Shown piece after piece: positions 1 to 6,732 of a DNA stretch of 7,501 nt. Within the stretch, counting starts at the first letter, position 1. Every line of letters starts with the position of its first letter. Under the pieces are notes generated by a model. The model saw only the letters and a list, made by a program, of their open reading frames with translations. It searched no databases and was not told the origin of the DNA. Origin of the DNA: Verrucomicrobiota bacterium (GTDB lineage: Bacteria; Verrucomicrobiota; Verrucomicrobiia; Limisphaerales; JAGWYX01); NCBI GenBank assembly GCA_018969165.1, contig JAGWYX010000164.1, forward strand, positions 1 to 7,501, written 5' to 3'. The translations under genes and the position numbers were made by a program.

Positions 1-34
1 CGCCGCCTGCGTTTTCCGCCTCAAGGACTCTCTG

Positions 35-52
35 AGCGAGGCGCGCCTCGCT
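35..52. repeat. 18-bp perfect palindrome downstream of the operon
   Basis: The sequence agcgaggcgcgcctcgct is its own reverse complement. It begins 15 nt after the stop of the transferase gene, in the direction of transcription. As RNA it could fold into a GC-rich hairpin and might slow or end transcription, or protect the 3' end. No T-run follows on either strand, so it is not a standard intrinsic terminator. The rest of bases 1-67 holds no gene I can support. Three plus-strand frames are open at the left edge, ending at 35 or 109 or running on, so a convergent gene could end here. Confidence 0.55.
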
Positions 53-67
53 GGGCGATCGGAGGAT

Positions 68-841
68 TCACTGGAGAACCACGCGGAAGCCGGAGCCTTG
101 AACCGCTAAGGCGGCAGCGAGGCCCGGGCCCGCATCGAAATCGGCGAGCGTCCATTCGGCCGCGCGAGCGGGGTCGTTGTCGAGGTTCAGGAGGCGGGCG
201 GGCTCACCCGGCAGCAGGGCGACTTCGACGCGGCGGACCTCGGTAGCGACGCCCTCGCCGAGGGCCTTGAGGACGGCTTCCTTGCGGGTCCAGCCGTTGA
301 AGAAGGCCGGGGTCTGGAGGTGGCGCGGCAGGGAGCGGAGTTGGGCGCACTCGCGGATCGAGAAGCAGCGCGCGGCGACCAGGTGCATGTCGTGGATGGG
401 TCGGACGCGTTCCAGATCGACCCCCACCTCGCGATGGCGCGCGATGGCATAGACGGCGAGGCCATCGGCGTGAGCCAGGTTAAAGCGGAGTCCGACGGGG
501 TTGCACATGGGGGCCAGGGCCGGTTTTCCGCGCGGTCCATAAACGAAACGAAGCTGGTCGGCGGGACGCGCCAGGTAATCGGCGAGCAGGGAGCGGAGGA
601 GGCCGCGCGCGGCGGTGAAACGGGCGCGGTCGCGTTCGAAGCGGAAGCGGGCGGCGCGCTCGCGCTCGTCGGGGGAAAGGTTCCGGGCCAGTTCGGCGAG
701 GCCATCGACCGGGGGATTGAGCCGGAGGCGCCAAAGGTGGACGTCGTGTTCGGCGAGGGCGGCGGGCGGAGTGGCGGCGGGGGCGGACAGGTCGGTGGGC
801 GTGGGAGCGGTGGGGAGAGCGAGCACGGGATCAGCGCTCAT
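68..841 (-). CDS. Sfp-type 4'-phosphopantetheinyl transferase
   Basis: This enzyme moves the phosphopantetheine arm of coenzyme A onto the conserved Ser of carrier domains, turning the synthetases of this operon on. The protein has 257 residues, normal for the family. Motifs in order: an Arg-rich RDRARFTAARGLLR (70-83), GKPAL (105-109), FNLAHA (120-125, His124), VGVDLE (139-144, metal-binding Asp142 and Glu144), FSIRE (160-164), and WTRKEAVLKALGEG (184-197, with Lys187 and Glu188). FNLAHA is a mild variant of the more common FNLSHS. The first 30 residues are rich in Ala and Pro and have no recognised role. The ATG at 841-839 overlaps the exporter's 3' end by 11 nt and is preceded by GGAGG 6 nt upstream, pointing to translational coupling. 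It is the last gene seen in the operon. Confidence 0.96.
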   Translation of the reverse strand: MSADPVLALPTAPTPTDLSAPAATPPAALAEHDVHLWRLRLNPPVDGLAELARNLSPDERERAARFRFERDRARFTAARGLLRSLLADYLARPADQLRFVYGPRGKPALAPMCNPVGLRFNLAHADGLAVYAIARHREVGVDLERVRPIHDMHLVAARCFSIRECAQLRSLPRHLQTPAFFNGWTRKEAVLKALGEGVATEVRRVEVALLPGEPARLLNLDNDPARAAEWTLADFDAGPGLAAALAVQGSGFRVVLQ

Positions 842-2501
842 GGCAGACCTCCAGTTCGGGCTCGGTCAGGGGGGCCTCGGCGCTGTCTTCGTGGACGAGC
901 TTGCCGTAGTCGAGTTTGAGGAAGCGATCGGCGCGGTGGAAATATTTATCGTCATGGGTGATGACGAGGACGGTTTTGCCGCGGGCTTTGAGTTCGGGCA
1001 GGAGCTGGGTGTAAAAGATTTCCTTGAAGAGCGGGTCCTGGTCGGAGGCCCATTCGTCGAAGAGGTAGAAGGGGCGGTTTTCGAGGTAGGCGGTGAGCAG
1101 GGCCAGGCGTTTGCGTTGGCCTTGGGAGAGGGCGGTGGTGGAGAGGGTGCCGTTGCGGACTTTGACTTTGTGGTGGAGATGGAGCTGGGTGAGGTAATGG
1201 CGGGCCTGGGCATCGAGGTTGGGCGTCTCCATGCCCAGCAGGCTGTCGAAAAGGTGGAAATCGGCGAACACGGCGGAGAAGAGTTGGCGGTAGTCGTCGC
1301 GGTTCTGGTTGGTGATGGGGGTGCCGTCCAGGTGGATGGCGCCGGTTTCGGGGGGGTAGAGGCCGGTGATGAGTTTGGCGAGGGTGGTTTTGCCGCTGCC
1401 GTTGCCGCCGACCAGGAAGACGACTTCGCCGGCGTGGAAGGTGAGGTGGATCGGGCCGAGGACGAAATGGCTGTCCTCGCTTTCGCGGTGGTAGGAGTGG
1501 GTGACGCCGAGCAGATCGAGTTGTTTGAAGGTGGTGGGCGGCTCGGGCAGACCGACGGCGGATTCATCGGTGGCATGGGCGGTGAGGAGGGCGCCGAGTT
1601 GTTCGACCTTTTGGAGGGCGACATTGGCGCGGCCGAAGACCGAGAGGCTGCCCATGACACCGGCCAGGGGGCCCATGAGGTAGAGGGTCGTGACGATGTA
1701 ACCGGTCATGGCCTGTGGGGTGATATGGTCGTGCAACGGGAGCAGGAACAGGATAAAGCCGATCATCGAGTAGAACAGCAGGTGACTCCAATTGTCGGCG
1801 ATGATGAAGTGGAGTTCGGCGGCGACGTTGTGGCGGCGGTAGGCATCGGTGGTCGTCTGGATGTTCCGGGACAGGAAGGCGCGGCGCCGGTTGCGGTGGA
1901 GTTTAAGTTCCTTGATGCCCTCGGTCAGGCCGCGGAAATGGCTGAAGAGGTGGTCTTCGACTTCGCGGGCGAGGTTGAGGCGGTGAAAGCCGCGGCGGAT
2001 AAGCAGGCGGTAGCCGCAGAAGCCGCAGAGGATGAAGCCGCAGAGGGCCAGCAGCACCTTCCAGGAAAGCCAGGTGAGGTAGGCGGCGCCGCCCAGGAGG
2101 ATGGCGACATTGACGCCGAAGGCGGGCATGCCGAGCAGGGCCTGGGTGATGGCGAGGACGTCTTCGGTCAACGCGACCATCAATCTTGGGGTGCCGATTT
2201 CTTCGAGGTGCCGCAGGGGCACGGTGAGGATTTTGCGGACCAGGTCCTGGCGGAGGCGGGCGATCAAGCCCTGGGAAAAGCGGATGAGCAGGACCTGGGA
2301 CAGGAGGTTATTGAGGAGTTTACCCAGGCCCAGGGCGATGAAGCCCCAGAGCAGGGTTGAGCCGGCGTGGCCGGCGCGGTTCAAGGCGGTGTTGACCAGG
2401 GCGATGAGGCCGGCGTTGCAGGCGCCGCTGAGCGCGGCCACCAGGGCCGTTAACAAGACCATGCCGCGTGCGCTGCGCAGCAGGAATCGCATGAGGTTCA
2501 T
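831..2501 (-). CDS. Cyclic-peptide-type ABC exporter (SyrD/PvdE family), fused membrane and ATPase domains
   Basis: An inner-membrane half-transporter of 556 residues that probably dimerises and exports the peptide made by the neighbouring synthetases. Hydrophobic segments lie at about 11-41, 46-73, 121-168 (two passes), 240-256 and 265-288, consistent with six helices. The ATPase domain has Walker A GGNGSGKTT (365-373), signature LSQGQRKRLALL (from 458), Walker B FYLFDE (478-483) with Glu483, and the H-loop ITHDD with His516. The stretch DEWASDQDP after Walker B and the THDDKYF ending are typical of the cyclic peptide transporter family, whose members are usually about this length. I chose the ATG at 2501 because AAGGAG lies 7 nt upstream. 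The frame stays open back to 2672, but that extension overlaps the synthetase and reads as low-complexity Pro/Ser/Ala. The end overlaps the next gene by 11 nt. The substrate is inferred from context. Confidence 0.95.
   Translation of the reverse strand: MNLMRFLLRSARGMVLLTALVAALSGACNAGLIALVNTALNRAGHAGSTLLWGFIALGLGKLLNNLLSQVLLIRFSQGLIARLRQDLVRKILTVPLRHLEEIGTPRLMVALTEDVLAITQALLGMPAFGVNVAILLGGAAYLTWLSWKVLLALCGFILCGFCGYRLLIRRGFHRLNLAREVEDHLFSHFRGLTEGIKELKLHRNRRRAFLSRNIQTTTDAYRRHNVAAELHFIIADNWSHLLFYSMIGFILFLLPLHDHITPQAMTGYIVTTLYLMGPLAGVMGSLSVFGRANVALQKVEQLGALLTAHATDESAVGLPEPPTTFKQLDLLGVTHSYHRESEDSHFVLGPIHLTFHAGEVVFLVGGNGSGKTTLAKLITGLYPPETGAIHLDGTPITNQNRDDYRQLFSAVFADFHLFDSLLGMETPNLDAQARHYLTQLHLHHKVKVRNGTLSTTALSQGQRKRLALLTAYLENRPFYLFDEWASDQDPLFKEIFYTQLLPELKARGKTVLVITHDDKYFHRADRFLKLDYGKLVHEDSAEAPLTEPELEVCHER
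848..852 (-). promoter_or_regulatory. Ribosome binding site of the phosphopantetheinyl transferase
   Basis: GGAGG on the minus strand, 6 nt before the ATG at 841. It lies inside the last codons of the exporter gene, so ribosomes finishing the exporter can restart here. It supports this start and the full-length N-terminus. Confidence 0.8.
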
Positions 2502-2508
2502 TGCAATG

Positions 2509-2520
2509 CTCCTTTTTTTT
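2509..2520 (-). promoter_or_regulatory. Ribosome binding site with A8 tract for the exporter
   Basis: On the minus strand a run of eight A leads into GGAG, giving AAGGAG at 2514-2509, with 7 nt to the ATG at 2501. This is the strongest ribosome site in the window and decides the exporter start over the longer open frame. The A-rich leader stands out in an otherwise GC-rich region and should keep the site unstructured. Confidence 0.85.
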
Positions 2521-2526
2521 GTGGGT

Positions 2527-5500
2527 TCACTTTTTTGGGGGCAAAAAATCGGCCAGCGCCCCGGCCAGCTCCCGGACGTGCGGTTCGGCCAGGATGCTTT
2601 CATGGGCGCCGGGGACGACGCGGACGGTGACGCCGCCGGCGGCCAGCGAGGCCCAGCCGTAGCTCGGGTCAAACGAACAAAACCACGGATAACCGCGCGT
2701 GCGGAACAGCGTCACATGACCGGCGTAAGGCTGGGGGTGATAAGCGAACAGGGCGCGGATGTGGGCCAACCAGAGCTGGCGCTGGTCGGCCGAGCAGCCG
2801 GATAAATCCACCACGCGTTCGACATCAAATTCCGACTTGGCCGAGGGCGGGCGGACGACCCGGCGTTGGAGTTTCCGGCGGACGATTCGGAGCTTCCACC
2901 GGAGGAACTCGCGGCGCTGCTCGGCGTCGCAGCGGAGGTAATAGCCCATCCAATAGGCGACGTTGCCCAGAAACCGGAACGCCCAGCCGGGGTGCCAGCG
3001 GATGCGGAAGAAGGCGGAGTTGGGCGGCGTGCAATTCAGGAGGATCAGCCGGGAGACGGTCTGGCCCTGGGCCTGGAGCTGCCGCGCCATCTCGTAGGCG
3101 ACATCGCCGCCGAAACAGTAACCACCCAGGCAATAAGGGCCCTCGGTTTGGAAGGCGCGCAGGGCGCAGACGTAATGGGCGGCCAGGTCCTCGAGGCAAT
3201 CGAATTCGGCCAGGCCGTCCAGGCCGCGGGATTTCAGGGCGTACACCGGCTGGTCCGGCCCCAGATAGCGCGCGAGGTTGGTGTAACCCCAGAACATGCC
3301 GCCGCCGGCGCCGTGGACCAGGAAGAGCGGGGGCCGGTTTCCGCGCGGCTGGATTTCCACGATGGGAGAGCCGAGTGCGACACGGTGTTCCTGGCGCAGC
3401 AGTTCGGCCAACTCGGCGATGGTCGGGGTCTGAAACAGGGTGGCCACGGGGAGGCGGCGGCCGAACCGTTTTTCGATCTGGGCAATCAGGCGCACCGCCA
3501 GCAGGGAATGGCCGCCCAGGTCGAAGAAGCGGTCCAAGACGCCGATCGGCTGAACTCCCAGGGCCTGTTGCCAGAGCTGCACCAATTGGGTTTCGACCGC
3601 ATCCCTGGGGGGCGCATAGGTTTCGCGTTCAGCGACGGAGGTGAGTTTGGGTGTCGGGAGGGCCTGGCGGTCCAGCTTGCCATTGGCGGTGAGCGGCAGC
3701 GCGGGAAGCGGCACAAAGACGGCCGGCAGCAGGTAGTCCGGCAACTGCCGGGCCAGGTGGTCGCGAAGCCGTTCGGGGGACATCGGGTGGCGGGGATCGC
3801 TGACGACGTAGGCGACGAGTTGTTTATTCCCGGACGCATCGTTGCGGGTGAGCACCGCGCAGTCCTGCACGCCGTGGTGTTGGGCCAAGACCGCCTCGAT
3901 TTCGCCCAACTCGACGCGGAACCCGCGGATTTTCACCTGCTGATCGATGCGCCCGAGAAAATCGAGGTTGCCATCCGGCAGGTAGCGTACGAGGTCCCCG
4001 GTCCGGTAGAGGCGCGCGGCCGGATCGGAACTGAACGGATGGGGCACGAAGCGTTCGCTGGTCAGGCCGGCCTGGTGCAGATAGCCGCGGGCCAAGCCGT
4101 CGCCACCGGCGAACAGCTCGCCGGGAACGCCGATCGGGACCGGTTGGCCGAACGGGTCGAGCACATAGACCTGGGTGTTGGCAACGGGCCGGCCGATGGG
4201 GATCGAGCGTTGTGCGGGGGACACGTCGGCGATCGGGTAACAGCAAGTGAAGGTGGTGTTCTCGGTGGGACCGTAGCCGTTGATCAATTGGCAGCCGGGC
4301 AGGGCCTGGCGCGCGCGGCGCACATGCGGCACCGAGAGGACATCCCCGCCGACCAGGAGCTGGCGGATGCCGCGCAGGTCCTCGAGTTGTTCCTCGACCA
4401 TCTGGTTGAAGAGCCCGGTGGTAAGCCACAGGGTGGTAACACGCTGATCGCGGATGCCTTCGGCCAATTCGGCCAGCGACGGTGTGCCGGGGGGGAAGAC
4501 GGCGAGGCGCGCGCCGTTGAGGAGGGGGGCCCACAGTTCGAAGGTCGAGGCGTCGAACGCGAGGGGCGCCAACTGGAGGAACACCTGGTCGGGCGTCGAG
4601 CGGATGAACCAATTGCCGCGGACCAGGCGAACGACGGCGCGATGGGGCACACAAACACCTTTAGGTCTGCCTGTGGAGCCGGAGGTATAGCTCACATAGG
4701 CCAGGTGATCGGCGGTAGCACCGCCGAGGGGGTTCGCCGTGCTCTCGGCGGCGAACCGTTCCTGGCCGTTTTCCAGGCAGACCAAATGCAATTCAGCCGG
4801 GTTGACTCCGGAGCCGGCTGGCACGGGCGCAGCCGGCGTGCCGGATTGGGGTCGAGTCAACCGACCGGAAAATTTTTCCTGCGCCAGGACGACGGAGAGG
4901 CCGGCGTCCTCGAGGAGGAGACGCAGGCGTTCCTCGGGGTAAGTGGGGTCCAGCGGGACGTAGGCGCCGCCGGCCTTGAGGATGGCCAGCAGTCCGATCA
5001 CCAGGTCCAGCGAGCGCTCGGCGCAGATGCCGACCAGCCGGTCGGGCCCCACGCCCAGGCGTTGCAAGTAGTGGGCCAGTTGGTTGGCGCGCCGGTTCAA
5101 CTGGTCATAGGTCAGAGCCTGCTTTCCCAGGGTCACGGCGACGGCGGTCGGGGTGCGTTCGGCTTGTTGCTCGAAGAGCTGGTGGACGGTGTGGTGGCGG
5201 GGGTAGTCGGTGCGAGTCTGGTTCCAGTCCACCAGGAGCAGGCGGCGTTCGGCCGGGGACAGGAGCGGCAATTCGGACAGGCGGCGGTCGGGATCGGCGA
5301 CAATGGCTTCGAGCAGGGTATGGTAGTGATCGAGGAACCGGCCGATCGTGGCCGGTTCGAAAAGATCGGCATTGTATTCGGCGCTGGCCTGGAGGCCGCT
5401 GGCATCCTCGATGAGCGCCAGGGTCAGATCGAACTTGGCGGTGCCTGTGTCGAGTGGGAGTGGGGAGACGGTTGCGCCGGTCAAATGCAGCTCCAGGACG

Positions 5501-6705
5501 GGGAGGTTTTGGAGGACGAACATGACCTGGACGAGGGGCGAGTGACTGGGGCTGCGTTGGGGTTGGAGTTCCTCGACGAGTTTTTCGAACGGCAAGTCCT
5601 GGTGCGCGACCGCTTCGAGGGTGGCCTCGCGGACCTGGCGGAGCAACGTTCGAAAGGTCGGATCGCCGGAGAGCCGGGATCGCAAAACAAGGGTGTTGAT
5701 GAAGAACCCGATCAAGGGCTCCGTCTCGGCCAGTTGGCGGCCGGCCAGGGGGGTGCCGACCAGCAGGTCGGACTGGCGGGTGTAGCGGTGCAGCACGGCC
5801 TGGAAGGCGGCCAGCAGGGTCATGAACAGCGTGGCGCCCTCCTCGCGGCTGAGGGCCAGCAACTCGTCGCGCAGCGCGCCTGGCAAGGGCCGGGACTGGG
5901 TGCGGCCCTGCGAGGTCTGGCGGGCGGGCCGGGGGTGATCGGTGGGCAGTTCGAGCAGGCGGGGTGCGCCGGCCAGTTGTTGTTTCCAGTAAGCCAACTG
6001 TTGTTCGAGGCGTTCACCGCGCAGGGTCTGCTGTTGCCACCAGGCGAAGTCAGCGTATTGGATCGGCAGTTGGGGCAGCGACGCGGTTCGGCCGGCGATG
6101 AAGGCGTCGTAGAGGGCGGAGAGTTCGCGGCAAAAGATGCCCCAGGACCAGCCGTCGGCCGCGATGTGATGCAGCGTCACCAACAGTCGCCACTCGGTGT
6201 CATCGACCCGCGTCAGCAGAGCCCGCAGCATCGGATCCCGGCTCAGATCGAACGGGCGTCGGGCTTCGGTCTCGAGCAACCGCCGCGCCTCGGGCTCGCG
6301 CTCGGTTTCCGGGAGCGAGCGGAGATTCACCTGGCGCAATGGCACGGGGGCCGGCGGGTCGATCTGTTGGATTGGCCCGTTCTCGGTGGCGACGCACCGG
6401 GTGCGGAGCGGTTCATGGCGGGCGACCACGGCCTCCAGGGCCAGATGCAGGGCGGTTTCATCCAGGCGTCCTTGGAGGCGGACCGCCAAGGGCATGTTGT
6501 AGAGGGGGCTGTCGGGCTCGAGCTGGTTGAGGAACCAGAGCCGCTGCTGGGCGAAGGACAGCGGCGCCGGGTCGGTGCGCGGCCGGGGGCCGATGCTCCC
6601 GGTCGCCGGCGCTTCGCCGCGGAGGCGCTTGGCCAGCAGGGCCTGTTTGGCGGGTGAAAGCCCCGCCCGCCGCGTCGCTACGCTATGGTCCATCAGGGTC
6701 GTCAT
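2527..6705 (-). CDS. Non-ribosomal peptide synthetase termination module (C-A-PCP-TE)
   Basis: A complete 1392-residue NRPS module. An N-terminal linker (about 1-45) precedes a condensation domain (about 47-480) with motif SFAQQRLWFL and active site HHIAADG at 179-185. It looks LCL-type, which fits the lack of an epimerase upstream. The adenylation domain (about 505-1015) has A3 YTSGSTGRPKG (673-683), A5 NGYGPTE (809-815), A7 RLYRTGD (898-904) and A10 Lys1010. Its ten-residue signature, aligned by eye to GrsA, is D718 A719 F722 W760 L784 G786 G810 T818 F819 K1010, close to a valine code (DAFWIGGTFK). The carrier Ser is 1067 (DLGGHSLL). The thioesterase (about 1120-1388) has GYCFGG with Cys1197 as the likely nucleophile and His1368 (PGAHES). 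The segment around 615-636 is encoded by a palindromic insert. The ATG at 6705 has no clear ribosome site; Met5 is an alternative start. The gene ends 25 nt before the exporter. Confidence 0.97.
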   Translation of the reverse strand: MTTLMDHSVATRRAGLSPAKQALLAKRLRGEAPATGSIGPRPRTDPAPLSFAQQRLWFLNQLEPDSPLYNMPLAVRLQGRLDETALHLALEAVVARHEPLRTRCVATENGPIQQIDPPAPVPLRQVNLRSLPETEREPEARRLLETEARRPFDLSRDPMLRALLTRVDDTEWRLLVTLHHIAADGWSWGIFCRELSALYDAFIAGRTASLPQLPIQYADFAWWQQQTLRGERLEQQLAYWKQQLAGAPRLLELPTDHPRPARQTSQGRTQSRPLPGALRDELLALSREEGATLFMTLLAAFQAVLHRYTRQSDLLVGTPLAGRQLAETEPLIGFFINTLVLRSRLSGDPTFRTLLRQVREATLEAVAHQDLPFEKLVEELQPQRSPSHSPLVQVMFVLQNLPVLELHLTGATVSPLPLDTGTAKFDLTLALIEDASGLQASAEYNADLFEPATIGRFLDHYHTLLEAIVADPDRRLSELPLLSPAERRLLLVDWNQTRTDYPRHHTVHQLFEQQAERTPTAVAVTLGKQALTYDQLNRRANQLAHYLQRLGVGPDRLVGICAERSLDLVIGLLAILKAGGAYVPLDPTYPEERLRLLLEDAGLSVVLAQEKFSGRLTRPQSGTPAAPVPAGSGVNPAELHLVCLENGQERFAAESTANPLGGATADHLAYVSYTSGSTGRPKGVCVPHRAVVRLVRGNWFIRSTPDQVFLQLAPLAFDASTFELWAPLLNGARLAVFPPGTPSLAELAEGIRDQRVTTLWLTTGLFNQMVEEQLEDLRGIRQLLVGGDVLSVPHVRRARQALPGCQLINGYGPTENTTFTCCYPIADVSPAQRSIPIGRPVANTQVYVLDPFGQPVPIGVPGELFAGGDGLARGYLHQAGLTSERFVPHPFSSDPAARLYRTGDLVRYLPDGNLDFLGRIDQQVKIRGFRVELGEIEAVLAQHHGVQDCAVLTRNDASGNKQLVAYVVSDPRHPMSPERLRDHLARQLPDYLLPAVFVPLPALPLTANGKLDRQALPTPKLTSVAERETYAPPRDAVETQLVQLWQQALGVQPIGVLDRFFDLGGHSLLAVRLIAQIEKRFGRRLPVATLFQTPTIAELAELLRQEHRVALGSPIVEIQPRGNRPPLFLVHGAGGGMFWGYTNLARYLGPDQPVYALKSRGLDGLAEFDCLEDLAAHYVCALRAFQTEGPYCLGGYCFGGDVAYEMARQLQAQGQTVSRLILLNCTPPNSAFFRIRWHPGWAFRFLGNVAYWMGYYLRCDAEQRREFLRWKLRIVRRKLQRRVVRPPSAKSEFDVERVVDLSGCSADQRQLWLAHIRALFAYHPQPYAGHVTLFRTRGYPWFCSFDPSYGWASLAAGGVTVRVVPGAHESILAEPHVRELAGALADFLPPKK
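4800..4862. repeat. 63-bp imperfect palindrome inside the A-domain coding sequence (REP/MITE-like)
   Basis: The outer arms GGTTGACTC (4800-4808) and GAGTCAACC (4854-4862) are perfect 9-bp inverted repeats. On the same axis of symmetry lies an inner stem, CTGGCACG (4818-4825) with CGTGCCGG (4837-4844), containing one wobble pair. The span is 63 bp, exactly 21 codons, so it is read through in frame. It encodes roughly residues 615-636 of the synthetase, a Pro/Ala/Gly-rich stretch in the linker before motif A3. From memory of GrsA-like A domains, this linker is about 20 residues longer than usual, matching the insert length. The palindrome is seen directly; that it is a mobile or dispersed repeat is inferred, as only one copy is in the window. 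Confidence 0.7.
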
Positions 6706-6732
6706 GCGGTTCAGGTCCGTAACAGTCGATCA
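6706..6732 (-). other. Same-frame junction between the two NRPS genes: TGA plus eight sense codons
   Basis: Reading the minus strand, the upstream synthetase ends at TGA (6732-6730). Eight sense codons follow (tcg act gtt acg gac ctg aac cgc), and then the ATG of the next synthetase at 6705. Both genes use the same reading frame, so one stop codon is all that separates them. No good Shine-Dalgarno sequence lies within this 24-nt gap, which suggests translation of the second gene is coupled to termination of the first. The alignment of frames is directly visible; the coupling is inferred. Confidence 0.85.

Noticed and set aside
35..52. Intrinsic terminator
   Set aside because: A hairpin is possible, but no T-run follows on either strand, so it is reported only as a palindrome.
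1..109. Possible 3' end of a plus-strand gene (35 open codons, stop at 107-109)
   Set aside because: Too short to recognise, overlaps the transferase gene, and other frames are equally plausible; nothing supports one of them.
615..2360. A 581-codon plus-strand open frame over the exporter and transferase
   Set aside because: Rich in Gly, Glu and Ala without motifs; an antisense shadow of two well-supported genes.
2502..2672. 57-codon N-terminal extension of the exporter into the synthetase gene
   Set aside because: The extension is Pro/Ser/Ala-rich without family similarity, and a strong ribosome site places the start at 2501.
2866..6657. A 1263-codon open frame on the plus strand, antisense to the synthetase
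   Set aside because: It lies opposite a clearly real NRPS and has no recognisable domain. GC-rich codon use keeps stops out of the antisense frame.
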